Assembly: GCA_930633525.1 (NCBI GenBank)
Contig: CAKNFP010000002.1
Span: 1,860,001 to 1,924,000, forward strand
Direction: 5' to 3'
Origin: Hyphomicrobiales bacterium
GTDB taxonomy: Bacteria; Pseudomonadota; Alphaproteobacteria; Rhizobiales; Beijerinckiaceae
Length of the DNA stretch: 64,000 nt
Below are positions 16,288 to 23,768 of the stretch, piece by piece (position 1 is the first letter of the stretch; every line of letters starts with the position of its first letter). The notes beneath the pieces were generated by a model that had not been told where the DNA came from, did no database searches, and was given only the letters and a program-made list of their open reading frames with translations. The translations under genes were made by a program, and so were the position numbers.

Positions 16288-17144
16288 TCCTTCACCCCCC
16301 CGGCTGTGAGGCCATCGATGATGCGGCGCTGGAAGACGAGCACGAGGACGATGAGCGGCGCGGTGACGACGACGGATGCGGCCGCGATGTCTCCCCACGG
16401 CACATAGTAGATATCCTGGAAATTCGCGATGCCGACCGGGATGGTCTGCGTGCTGATATTGGAGGTCAGCGCGAGCGCGAACATGAATTCGTTCCACGCG
16501 GCGATGAAGCTGAGCAAGCTGACCGTGACGATGCCCGGGGCGACCATCGGCATGATGATGGTGACGAGCGTGCGGATCTTGCCGGCACCGTCGATGCGGG
16601 CTGCCTCCTCGATCTCCTTTGGCACCGCCTGGAAATAGCCGAACATCACCCAGATCACCAGCGGCAGGCCGAAGGCGAGATAGACGATGATCAGGCCGCG
16701 ATAGGTATCGAGGAGGTGCAAGTCCGCCATCAGCAGGTAGAGCGCTGCGACGAAGGTGATATGCGGGAACATCGAAATGGCGAGCACCGTGCCCAGCATC
16801 CCGTAACGCCCGCGAATATCAAAGCGGGCCAGCGCATAAGCGGCCAGCGTACCCAGCGCCACGCACAGAACAGTTGTCGCCGACGAGACGATCAAGGAAT
16901 TGATAATGTAGAGCTGGAAGCGCTTTGCCACGAAGATATTGACGAAATGTTCGATCGTTCCACCGGGGAACGGCAGATAGCGTGGAACAGCACCGATAAT
17001 GTCGCGGTTGGACTGGAACGCTGTGCTGAGTTGCCACAGGAACGGACCGATCGACCATAGCACGATGAACAACGCACCTGCGGTGAAGAGGCAGCGGTTG
17101 AGCGCCCTGATGGCTGGCGATGTCGTATTGGGTACATAGGCCAT
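16284..17144 (-). CDS. CUT1 sugar ABC transporter permease (MalG type)
   Basis: A 286-residue inner-membrane permease with six hydrophobic segments. The EAA loop is 'EEAARIDGAGKIRTLVTIIMP', the site of contact with the ATPase, followed by 'AWNEFMFALALT', typical of MalG-like subunits. It lies ten bases after the MalF-type permease gene and overlaps the kinase gene. No ATPase is encoded in this operon, so a shared MsmK/UgpC-type ATPase is needed. Confidence 0.9.
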   Translation of the reverse strand: MAYVPNTTSPAIRALNRCLFTAGALFIVLWSIGPFLWQLSTAFQSNRDIIGAVPRYLPFPGGTIEHFVNIFVAKRFQLYIINSLIVSSATTVLCVALGTLAAYALARFDIRGRYGMLGTVLAISMFPHITFVAALYLLMADLHLLDTYRGLIIVYLAFGLPLVIWVMFGYFQAVPKEIEEAARIDGAGKIRTLVTIIMPMVAPGIVTVSLLSFIAAWNEFMFALALTSNISTQTIPVGIANFQDIYYVPWGDIAAASVVVTAPLIVLVLVFQRRIIDGLTAGGVKE

Positions 17145-17154
17145 GGCCGCTCCT

Positions 17155-18096
17155 TCAGTTCTGCGCGACGCGAAGGCGGCGTATGAGGAAAAGGCCGAAC
17201 CCCGCGGCGATCACCATCTCGGCAACGAAGGTCATGGTCGCGAGCGCCGAGCCATAGCCGAATTGCAGGGCCGAGAAGAGGTTCTTGTAGGTGAGGGTAG
17301 ACAGGACCTCCGTGGAATCGGCCGGCCCGCCGCCTGTCAGCACAAAGACGAGATCGAAGATGCGGAAGGAGTCGAGCGAGCGGAGCATCGCCGCGATCAG
17401 GAGCGTCGGTGCGAGCAGCGGCAGGCAGACGCGCCAGAAATATTGGAGCGATGTCGCGCCGTCCACGCGGGCTGCCTCGATCAATGAGCGCGGAATGGTC
17501 TGCAATCCCGCCAGGATAAGGAGCGCCATGAATGGCGTCGTCTTCCAGACGTCTGCGATGATAATTGTGATCAGTGCGTAGTCCGGCGATGAATACCAAG
17601 GAATTCTGGCGTCGATGACGCCGATTGACAGGAGTATATGGTTGACGATGCCATACTGGCCATCGAACAGCCATCCGAACATTTTCGAACTGATGACGGT
17701 GGGAACTGCCCATGGCACCAGCATGGCCGCTCGCACCAGGCCGCGCCCCGTGAAATACTGGTTGACGATCAACGCCATTCCAAGCCCGATGATCGTCTCG
17801 AAGAAAGTGGCAACGGCCGTGAACAGGGACGTGTGCCAGAGCGCGTTCCAGAAGCCGTCGTCGGCGAGCATCGTCCGGTAGTTGTCAAGACCGATGAAGC
17901 TGTCGGTCTGCTCGATGAGGGACGTATCACGGAACGACAGCCAGACACCCATCGACATGGGATAGAGCGCGACTGCGAGTAGCACCCCCCCGGCCGGAAG
18001 AAGGAGAAGATAGGGTGTGGCAGCATCCCAATTGACGCGAAGCGGCTGGCGGCGCGGCTGTGAAACGGCGGGCATCGCGAGCCCGTGGCTGGTCAT
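17155..18096 (-). CDS. CUT1 sugar ABC transporter permease (MalF type)
   Basis: A 313-residue permease with six hydrophobic segments, 'SFIGLDNYRTMLAD' after the first periplasmic loop, and the EAA motif 'LIEAARVDGATSLQYFWRVCLP'. 'FDLVFVLTGGGPADSTEVLS' is characteristic of MalF-like subunits. It pairs with the following MalG-type permease and the binding protein at 18271-19593. A second ATG at 18078 (MPAVS) is a possible alternative start. The gap before it contains the extreme G/C homopolymer tract. Confidence 0.9.
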   Translation of the reverse strand: MTSHGLAMPAVSQPRRQPLRVNWDAATPYLLLLPAGGVLLAVALYPMSMGVWLSFRDTSLIEQTDSFIGLDNYRTMLADDGFWNALWHTSLFTAVATFFETIIGLGMALIVNQYFTGRGLVRAAMLVPWAVPTVISSKMFGWLFDGQYGIVNHILLSIGVIDARIPWYSSPDYALITIIIADVWKTTPFMALLILAGLQTIPRSLIEAARVDGATSLQYFWRVCLPLLAPTLLIAAMLRSLDSFRIFDLVFVLTGGGPADSTEVLSTLTYKNLFSALQFGYGSALATMTFVAEMVIAAGFGLFLIRRLRVAQN

Positions 18097-18142
18097 GCGG
18101 CGATCTCCATACCGTGGGGCATGATACTGTGAGGCGAGAGGC

Positions 18143-18214
18143 GGGGGGGGGGGGGGGGCCCCCCCCCCCCCCCCGGGGGGGGGCGGGGGGTTGGGGGGGG
18201 GGCGGGGGCGGGGG
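18143..18214. repeat. G16-C16-G9 homopolymer tract and G-rich run
   Basis: Sixteen G (18143-18158) are followed by sixteen C (18159-18174), nine G (18175-18183), then further runs of six, ten, five and five G broken by single C or TT. The G16/C16 part is a perfect palindrome. It lies between the binding-protein gene and its permease. Nothing comparable occurs elsewhere in the window, so an assembly or sequencing artefact is as likely as a real G-quadruplex or hairpin element. Confidence 0.9.
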
Positions 18215-18270
18215 TGCGGCGCGCGGCGGGGCCGTCTGCAACGACGGCCGCGGCAGCGTTCGTCTCCAGT

Positions 18271-19593
18271 CTATTTGGCCAGGATCGCGTCGATCTTGGT
18301 CTTCGCGCTTTCGAGTGAACCGGCGATATCGCCGTTGGTGAGCGCTTTAGACACCTCGGACTGCAGCACCAGTGTCAGCTGCGGATAACGGGGCGTGACC
18401 GGGCGCGGGACGGCATTGTTGAACGTCGCGCGAAGGCCTGGCCAGTAGGGACGGGCTTCGACGATGCGGGCATCGTCGTAGACGTCTGAACGAGCCGGCG
18501 CCTGGCCAATATTCAGTCCCATCAGGATCTGGGCTTCGGGCGACGTCACCCATCGCGCGAAATCGAGCGCCGCCTCGCGGTTTTTCGTGAAGGCATTGAC
18601 GCCGACCTGATAACCGCCGAGCGTCGCGGCGCTATGCCCGCCCTTGAAAGCGGGCAAGGGCACGACGCCGACCTTTCCGACGACCTTGGATTCCTTCTCG
18701 TCCTGCGAGACCGCCCAGGCATAGGGCCAGTTGCGCAGGAAGATGGACTGGCCAGCCGTGAACGGGCGGCGGGACGGTTCCTCGTTCCAGCTCAGCGCAT
18801 CCTGTGGTGTTATCTTCAGCTTATTGATCGTGTCATACATAAACTGCACGGCTTCGATGGCAGCCGGCTGATTGATCAGACACTGTTTGCCGTCCGGTGA
18901 AAGAATCGTTCCATTATTGGAATGGATATATTCGACAAGGTTGCATACAAGAACTTCGGCCTGCTTGGCTTGCCATGAAAATCCGAAGGCGGTGTTATCC
19001 TGGCCAACCAAATTCTTGCTGATTTCGGCTAGCTCGTGCCAAGTCTTCGGTGGCGCGATCTTGGCTGCGTCGAGCAGGTCCTTGCGATAATAGAGCATCC
19101 CGGCCGTGATAAACCAGGGCAGCGCCATCAGCTTGCCCTGATACGTGCAGGCATCGACCAGCCCTGGGAAAAACACCTTCCGTGCCGAGGCGTCAAAATA
19201 CTCATCGAGCGGCATCGCCCAGCCCGCGCTCGCGAATTCGGCGATCCAGATGATGTCCTGTGTGAAGACATCCGGAGTGCCATTGCGCCGCGCGAGTTGC
19301 TGCACCAGCGCCTGGTGAACTTCTGTCGATGCGCTTGATGGCGGCAGCTCGACATAGGAAATACGCACATTGTTCTGCGATTTGTTATAGGCATCCACCA
19401 GAAAGGCGAAGCTCGTCATGCCGCCGAAGCGGGCGGAGGCGAAGGTAATCTCGGTTGCTGCGCGGGCCACATAGGGACTGAAGACTGGAAGGACTGTGGC
19501 TCCCGCTATACCAGCCAGGATGCCGCGGCGGCTGGCGCCTGCGCGTCGCGGCCGTTCCGCGCATGCATCTGGCGAAACTGGATTGTCGCTCAT
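18271..19593 (-). CDS. CUT1 extracellular sugar-binding protein
   Basis: A 440-residue family 1 solute-binding protein. The N-terminus has a Tat-like signal ('GASRRGILAGIAGATVLPVF') with cleavage probably after 'ARA' near residue 46. The mature part shows 'GTPDVFTQDIIWIAEFASAGWAMPLDEYF' split features and 'PWFITAGMLYYRKDLLD', typical of MalE/UgpB-like proteins. It is the first gene of the minus-strand operon whose downstream members are two permeases, a sugar kinase and an aldolase, so it should bind the sugar those enzymes use. A DeoR-type operator lies 25 bases upstream of its start. Confidence 0.9.
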   Translation of the reverse strand: MSDNPVSPDACAERPRRAGASRRGILAGIAGATVLPVFSPYVARAATEITFASARFGGMTSFAFLVDAYNKSQNNVRISYVELPPSSASTEVHQALVQQLARRNGTPDVFTQDIIWIAEFASAGWAMPLDEYFDASARKVFFPGLVDACTYQGKLMALPWFITAGMLYYRKDLLDAAKIAPPKTWHELAEISKNLVGQDNTAFGFSWQAKQAEVLVCNLVEYIHSNNGTILSPDGKQCLINQPAAIEAVQFMYDTINKLKITPQDALSWNEEPSRRPFTAGQSIFLRNWPYAWAVSQDEKESKVVGKVGVVPLPAFKGGHSAATLGGYQVGVNAFTKNREAALDFARWVTSPEAQILMGLNIGQAPARSDVYDDARIVEARPYWPGLRATFNNAVPRPVTPRYPQLTLVLQSEVSKALTNGDIAGSLESAKTKIDAILAK

Positions 19594-19617
19594 GCATTCT
19601 CTCCCTAGATTTGCTGT

Positions 19618-19635
19618 TTTTTGCCATTTAATGCA
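19618..19635 (-). promoter_or_regulatory. Putative DeoR operator, site 1 (binding-protein side)
   Basis: Read on the minus strand this is TGCATTAAATGGCAAAAA. It matches site 2 at 19697-19714 at most positions, with the core TGCAnnnAATGGCAAA. It lies 25 bases before the binding-protein start, overlapping where its promoter or leader should be. Confidence 0.5.
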
Positions 19636-19696
19636 TTTTTATGCCGATATGGTTGGATGAATGCGCTGGCTTTGTCAACGGTAATGCCGTACAAAC

Positions 19697-19714
19697 TGCA
19701 AATAATGGCAAATC
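19697..19714 (+). promoter_or_regulatory. Putative DeoR operator, site 2 (regulator side)
   Basis: TGCAAATAATGGCAAATC, the same 18-base element as site 1 in opposite orientation, 61 bases away. It ends 16 bases before the DeoR ATG at 19731, suggesting autoregulation as well as control of the divergent operon. Confidence 0.5.
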
Positions 19715-19730
19715 ACTGCACGGATCCTGC

Positions 19731-20519
19731 ATGACCGCGACGTTTCCCATCAGCGATGCGCATCTTCCCGCGCGCCGCCGTGCCGACATCACGAACTATG
19801 TGCGCCTGAATGGCGAGGCATCGGTGGCGGAACTCGCGAGCCATTTTCAGGTCTCCATCGACACAGTGCGCCGTGACCTGGACCAGCTGGCGCGCACAGG
19901 TCTTGTTGCACGAACGCACGGCGGGGCCGTGCCGGTATCACTCAACCAGGTGACACCGCTGTCGGTGCGCCTGGGGTCCAATCGCGAGGCCAAGGAGCGC
20001 ATAGCGCACGCGGCTGCGGCGCTGATCTCCGATGGTGAGACGCTGATCGCGAACGGTGGCTCAACGACCCTTGCTTTCGCAACGGCGCTCGAGGGGCGGC
20101 GGGATCTCACCCTGGTGACCAACAATCTCAGCATTCCCCATGTGATGCCGCCCGGCATCTGCTCGTCGCTTTATGTCATCGGCGGCGATTACCGCGCCGA
20201 TACCGATGTGACGGTCGGGCCGGTTGTGCTCAATGGATCCGCAAAGGTGACGGTCGACACGGCCGTGATCGGCGTGCATGGAATCAGTGCGGACCTCGGC
20301 TTTTCCAGCCGTGTGCTGGAGGAGGCGACGATGATTGCGGCGATGATGCAGGCCGCTCGCCGTACGGTGATCGTCGCGGATTCGTCCAAGTTCGGCCGCA
20401 GATCCTTTGCGATGATCGCGCCGATTGCCGAAGCTGCCATTCTTGTCACCGACGCGGCCTTGCCGGATGAGCTCGCCGGACTTTTCAGGGATTCCGGCGT
20501 GCGCATCGTCGTTGCCTGA
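19731..20519 (+). CDS. DeoR/GlpR family transcriptional regulator
   Basis: A 262-residue regulator with an N-terminal DeoR helix-turn-helix ('RRADITNYVRLNGEASVAEL', 'FQVSIDTVRRDLDQLARTGL', 'RTHGGAV') and a C-terminal sugar-phosphate sensor domain ('LIANGGSTTLAFATAL', 'LTLVTNNLSI', 'VIGVHGISADLGFS', 'VIVADSSKFGRRSF'). Such proteins usually repress and are released by a phosphorylated sugar intermediate. ATG 19731 begins the family-like N-terminus; an upstream extension to 19641 would cross the operator. It is divergent from the importer-kinase-aldolase operon and upstream of a second aldolase-kinase pair, so it probably controls both arms. Confidence 0.9.
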   Translation: MTATFPISDAHLPARRRADITNYVRLNGEASVAELASHFQVSIDTVRRDLDQLARTGLVARTHGGAVPVSLNQVTPLSVRLGSNREAKERIAHAAAALISDGETLIANGGSTTLAFATALEGRRDLTLVTNNLSIPHVMPPGICSSLYVIGGDYRADTDVTVGPVVLNGSAKVTVDTAVIGVHGISADLGFSSRVLEEATMIAAMMQAARRTVIVADSSKFGRRSFAMIAPIAEAAILVTDAALPDELAGLFRDSGVRIVVA

Positions 20520-20560
20520 CGAAAACAAGTTGAACAATCAGAATAGACCGGGAGTTAAAC

Positions 20561-21592
20561 GTGCCATTGATCACGCTGAGGCAGCTGCTCGATCATGCCG
20601 CTGAGAATGACTACGGAGTGCCGGCCTTCAACCTCGCCAATATGGAGCAGGGGTTGGCGATCCTGGAGGCGGCGCGTGCCGCTGGCGCACCGGCGATCCT
20701 GCAGATGGGACGCATGACGCGCAGCTACGCCACGGATATCATGTTGCGCCATATCGTTGCGGCTCTTGTGGAAAGCTATCCGGATATTCCCATTTGCGTG
20801 CATCACGACCACGGCAACAATGAAGCTTCTTGTGCCACCGCGCTGCAGAACGGCTATACTTCCGTGATGATGGACGGTTCGCTCCTGGAGGATGCCAAGA
20901 CACCTGCATCCTATGAGTACAATGTGGCCAAGACACGCATGGTCGTTGACATGGCGCATTGGATGGGTGCCTCCGTGGAGGGTGAGATCGGCTGTATCGG
21001 CGCGATCGGCGAGGACGCGGATGGCACCACCGAGCATCTGACCGACCCCGACCAGGCGGTCGCCTTCGTTGCCGCGACGAAGGTGGATGCGCTCGCGATA
21101 GCGATGGGCACGTCACATGGGGCTTACAAGTTCAAGCGCCAGCCCGACGGTGAGATTCTGGCCATGGATCGCGTCGAGGAGATTCATCGCCGTCTGCCCA
21201 ACACGCATCTCGTCATGCATGGCTCCTCTTCTGTTCCACAGGAGTTCCAGGAGCTTATCAATAAGTACGGTGGTGATATGCCGCAGACCTGGGGCGTTCC
21301 GGTCGAGGAGATCCAGCGCGGCATCCGGCACGGCGTGCGCAAGGTGAATATCGACACGGACAACCGCATGGCCATGCTCGCGGAGATCCGCCGGATGCTG
21401 GCGGAGCATCCCCGGGAGATCGATCTTCGCAAGCTGTTCAGGCCGGCGATCGATGCGATGACGAAGCTCTGTCGGGAGCGTTTCGAGCAATTTGGCACGG
21501 CTGGCCAGGCTGCGAAGATCGCGGTACTGCCCCAATCCGCAATGGCCCGTCGCTATGCCTCGGGCGCTCTCGATCCGGGTGTCGCTGCATGA
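20561..21592 (+). CDS. Class II fructose-bisphosphate aldolase (CbbA-like subtype)
   Basis: A 343-residue zinc aldolase. 'CVHHDHGN' (His81-His84) holds a zinc ligand, 'DGSLLEDAKT' and 'VEGEIGCIGAIGEDADG' follow, 'GTSHGAYKF' and 'LVMHGSSSVP' supply further ligands, and 'VNIDTDNRMAML' closes the phosphate site. Length and motifs fit the Calvin-cycle subtype of class II FBA. Substrate range in this family includes tagatose- and other ketose-bisphosphates, so the physiological substrate depends on the partner kinase. It follows the deoR gene by 41 bases with GGGAG upstream of ATG 20561, and overlaps the next kinase (ATGA). Confidence 0.88.
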   Translation: MPLITLRQLLDHAAENDYGVPAFNLANMEQGLAILEAARAAGAPAILQMGRMTRSYATDIMLRHIVAALVESYPDIPICVHHDHGNNEASCATALQNGYTSVMMDGSLLEDAKTPASYEYNVAKTRMVVDMAHWMGASVEGEIGCIGAIGEDADGTTEHLTDPDQAVAFVAATKVDALAIAMGTSHGAYKFKRQPDGEILAMDRVEEIHRRLPNTHLVMHGSSSVPQEFQELINKYGGDMPQTWGVPVEEIQRGIRHGVRKVNIDTDNRMAMLAEIRRMLAEHPREIDLRKLFRPAIDAMTKLCRERFEQFGTAGQAAKIAVLPQSAMARRYASGALDPGVAA

Positions 21593-22503
21593 CCAAGTCT
21601 GCCTCCGCCCCTCGTCCCGCGCGCATTGTCTGTGTTGGCACAACGACGATGGACTTCATCTTCGCGCTCGACACTTTTCCGGTCGGGCCGTTGAAATTCC
21701 GCGCCAAGAGCTTCCACGCAGTCGGTGGCGGCAATGCCGGCACAGCGGCGGTGGCGATCCAGCGGCTCGGGGGCGAGGCGCATCTGATGGCGCGAGTCGG
21801 CGACGACCCGATCGGTCGGCAAGCGCTCGACGAACTGAGGGCACGTGGGATCGGCACCGAATTGATGATGGTTCACCCGGGTGCCAAGACGACCTTGGCC
21901 TGCATCATGATCGACGGATCGGGCGAACGCCAGATCATAAGCTATGCCGATCCAGACTTGCCTTCGACCGTTGCGGATGTGGATCTGCCCGAAGACACCG
22001 ATGCTCTCCTCGCCGACGCCCGTTGGGCGGAGGGGGCGCTCCATATGATGCGCAAGGCCCGGGCCGCTGGTCTTCCCACCATTCTCGACGGGGACATACC
22101 TGTCATTCCCGATGAATTGCTCGCGCTCTCGAGTATCGCTGCTTTCTCACGGCAGGCGCTGGCGGAGAATACGGGGAGCCCCGAGGTGGAAGAGGGCCTG
22201 AGGCGGCTTGCCGGGCGCACCCCGGGCGTTCCGGTGGTGACGGATGGCGCCAATGGCCTCTACTGGCTTGACCAAGGCCGCCTACGACACATGCCGGCCT
22301 TCAAGGTGAAAGCGCGCGACACGCTCGGCGCAGGCGACGTCTTCCATGGTGCGCTGGCCCTGGCGATCGGCCGCGGCGAAGATGTTGAACAGGCATTGCG
22401 CTTCGGTGCCGCCGCGGCCGCGGTTAAGGTGACCCGCTTTGGCGGACGCGAGGGTTGCCCCGATGCGGGCGAGGTCGAGAGCCTGCTCGCGGGAGCAGCC
22501 TGA
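21589..22503 (+). CDS. PfkB family sugar kinase resembling YihV sulfofructose kinase
   Basis: A 304-residue ribokinase/PfkB kinase. 'VGGGNAGTAAVAIQRLGG' is the sugar-binding glycine motif and 'DTLGAGDVFHGALALAIG' the ATP/anion-hole motif with catalytic Asp250. From memory, E. coli YihV shares 'VGGG.aaTAAVA', 'LADvRW..GA', 'GDVFHGALAVAL' and 'GGR.G.PD' with this protein, making YihV-like kinases the nearest named group; fructose and other ketose kinases are also possible. It is the last gene of the deoR-aldolase-kinase arm and is translationally coupled to the aldolase. Confidence 0.82.
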   Translation: MTKSASAPRPARIVCVGTTTMDFIFALDTFPVGPLKFRAKSFHAVGGGNAGTAAVAIQRLGGEAHLMARVGDDPIGRQALDELRARGIGTELMMVHPGAKTTLACIMIDGSGERQIISYADPDLPSTVADVDLPEDTDALLADARWAEGALHMMRKARAAGLPTILDGDIPVIPDELLALSSIAAFSRQALAENTGSPEVEEGLRRLAGRTPGVPVVTDGANGLYWLDQGRLRHMPAFKVKARDTLGAGDVFHGALALAIGRGEDVEQALRFGAAAAAVKVTRFGGREGCPDAGEVESLLAGAA

Positions 22504-22520
22504 ATCCCGGAGGCCCTGAA

Positions 22521-22568
22521 TCACGTAATCTGCGTTTGGATGGAAGCACCCAAACGCAGATTATGTGA
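22521..22568. terminator. 19-base inverted repeat after the PfkB kinase gene
   Basis: Arms TCACGTAATCTGCGTTTGG (22521-22539) and its complement (22550-22568) pair with one G-T position around a ten-base loop. It begins 18 bases after the kinase stop, so a transcription-ending or RNA-stabilising stem-loop is likely; there is no T-run. Confidence 0.6.
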
Positions 22569-22583
22569 CTGATTCTAAGAGTT

Positions 22584-22633
22584 TAGAGCATGCGTGATGC
22601 GAAAGCCGTTGCCACTTTTCGCAGCGTGCTCTA
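22584..22633. repeat. Palindromic intergenic repeat of Hyphomicrobiales type
   Basis: Outer arms TAGAGCA/TGCTCTA and inner arms TGCGAAA/TTTCGCA with 'GCCGTTGCCAC' between them resemble the 'AGAGCATG...GCGAAAA.CGGTTCCCACTTTTCGC...TGCTCT' repeats scattered through genomes of this order. The stop codon of the neighbouring desulfhydrase gene lies within its right end. Confidence 0.6.
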
Positions 22634-23635
22634 GCGGACGCGATCCTGTGTCAGCAGCTCCGCATGGGGGAAGAGCGCGGGCGATCCGCCGCAATGGACG
22701 AACAAGACCTTGCTACCTTTGGCGATGGAGCCGCGCGTCACGCAGTCCAGCAGGCCGGCGACGGCTTTGCCGGTATAGACCGGGTCGAGCAGCATGCCCT
22801 CGGTTCGCGCGGCCTTGGTGATCGCGGCGTTGCCCTCAGGGCTGGGGATGGCATAGCCTGGACCCACATAGCCGTTCTCAATGCGGATATCCGCTGGCTC
22901 GAAGCGCTTGTCGAAATCGAGCAGTTCGGCGCCAGCATTGGCCATGACGGCGATGCGCTCAGAGAAGGGTACTGCGCTGCCGCTGACCGCGATGCCGGCG
23001 ACCTTGGTGTCGGGCCAGAAGAGAGCGCAACCGATGAGGAGGCCGGCGAGCGTTCCGCCCGAGCCGACGGGCGCGACGATGAGATCGGGCGCAGTCTCTC
23101 CGGCCGCCGCATATTGCGCGGCGAGTTCCTTCACCGCCGCGACATAGCCCATCGCGCCGAGCGCGCTCGCGCCGCCGAGCGGGATGATATAGGACTTCTC
23201 GCCACGGGCCGCAGCCTGATCCGCGTGATACTGCATGCGCGGATTGATCTCGGTGAAATAGGCATCCGGATCGAGAAAGTCGATCTCAGCGCCTAAGAGA
23301 TGATCAAGCAGCAGATTGCCCTGCAGCACCGCTGGGCTGTTGCCGCGCAGCACGAGGATAGGCTTCATTCCGAATTTGCGCGCGGCGGCGGCCGTCATCC
23401 GCGCGTGGTTGGACTGGTGCCCGCCTGTCGTGATCAGGACCTTGACGTCCTGAGCGACAGCGTCAGCCATCAGATATTCGAGCTTCCTGACCTTGTTGCC
23501 GCCTCCGCCGAAGCCCGTGAAGTCATCGCGCTTGACCGAGAGGTCGATGCCATATTCGGCGCTGAGGCGCGGGAGCTTTTCAATCGGCGTCGGGAGAAAG
23601 CCAAGGGAGAGGCGCGGAATGTCTTCGAGTTTCAT
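22631..23635 (-). CDS. D-cysteine desulfhydrase/ACC deaminase family PLP enzyme
   Basis: A 334-residue fold-type II PLP enzyme. The internal aldimine lysine is Lys48 in 'GGGGNKVRKLEYLMADA', followed by 'LITTGGHQSNHARMTAAAA', the phosphate-binding 'VGSGGTLAGLLIG' and 'DPVYTGKAVAGLLD'. This fits D-cysteine desulfhydrase (DcyD) and relatives, which perform beta-elimination of D-cysteine or beta-chloroalanine; L-cysteate sulfo-lyase (CuyA) and ACC deaminase are related alternatives I cannot exclude. It stands alone with its own upstream ATATATCATATAT palindrome (23693-23707), shared with two other units that encode peptide uptake and a sulfurtransferase. Confidence 0.87.
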   Translation of the reverse strand: MKLEDIPRLSLGFLPTPIEKLPRLSAEYGIDLSVKRDDFTGFGGGGNKVRKLEYLMADAVAQDVKVLITTGGHQSNHARMTAAAARKFGMKPILVLRGNSPAVLQGNLLLDHLLGAEIDFLDPDAYFTEINPRMQYHADQAAARGEKSYIIPLGGASALGAMGYVAAVKELAAQYAAAGETAPDLIVAPVGSGGTLAGLLIGCALFWPDTKVAGIAVSGSAVPFSERIAVMANAGAELLDFDKRFEPADIRIENGYVGPGYAIPSPEGNAAITKAARTEGMLLDPVYTGKAVAGLLDCVTRGSIAKGSKVLFVHCGGSPALFPHAELLTQDRVR

Positions 23636-23692
23636 GGAACGTCCTCGGGAGCGCGCGGCATACAGACCCGCGTCAAGGAAGGATTGAGAATG

Positions 23693-23707
23693 GATATATC
23701 ATATATC
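23693..23707. promoter_or_regulatory. GATATATCATATATC operator-like palindrome, copy 1
   Basis: Arms GATATAT and ATATATC around a central C, 58 bases upstream of the desulfhydrase start. Near-identical copies at 29444 and 31936 precede the other two units of the region. The divergently encoded GntR regulator beside copy 2 is the best candidate to bind it. Confidence 0.65.
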
Positions 23708-23768
23708 TCTCCTGTCAAAGACAGGAGCGGCACGCGAGATGATCCGGGTCTCCTTGTGCGTGTCTGAC

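Noticed and set aside
15064..16407. A 447-residue open frame on the plus strand
   Set aside because: It lies entirely antisense to the ADP-dependent-type kinase and its text is low-complexity Arg/Ala-rich; the kinase motifs are unmistakable.
18120..18240. Coding interpretation of the G/C tract (poly-Gly or poly-Pro frames)
   Set aside because: The open frames arise only from homopolymers and lie between two complete ABC genes.
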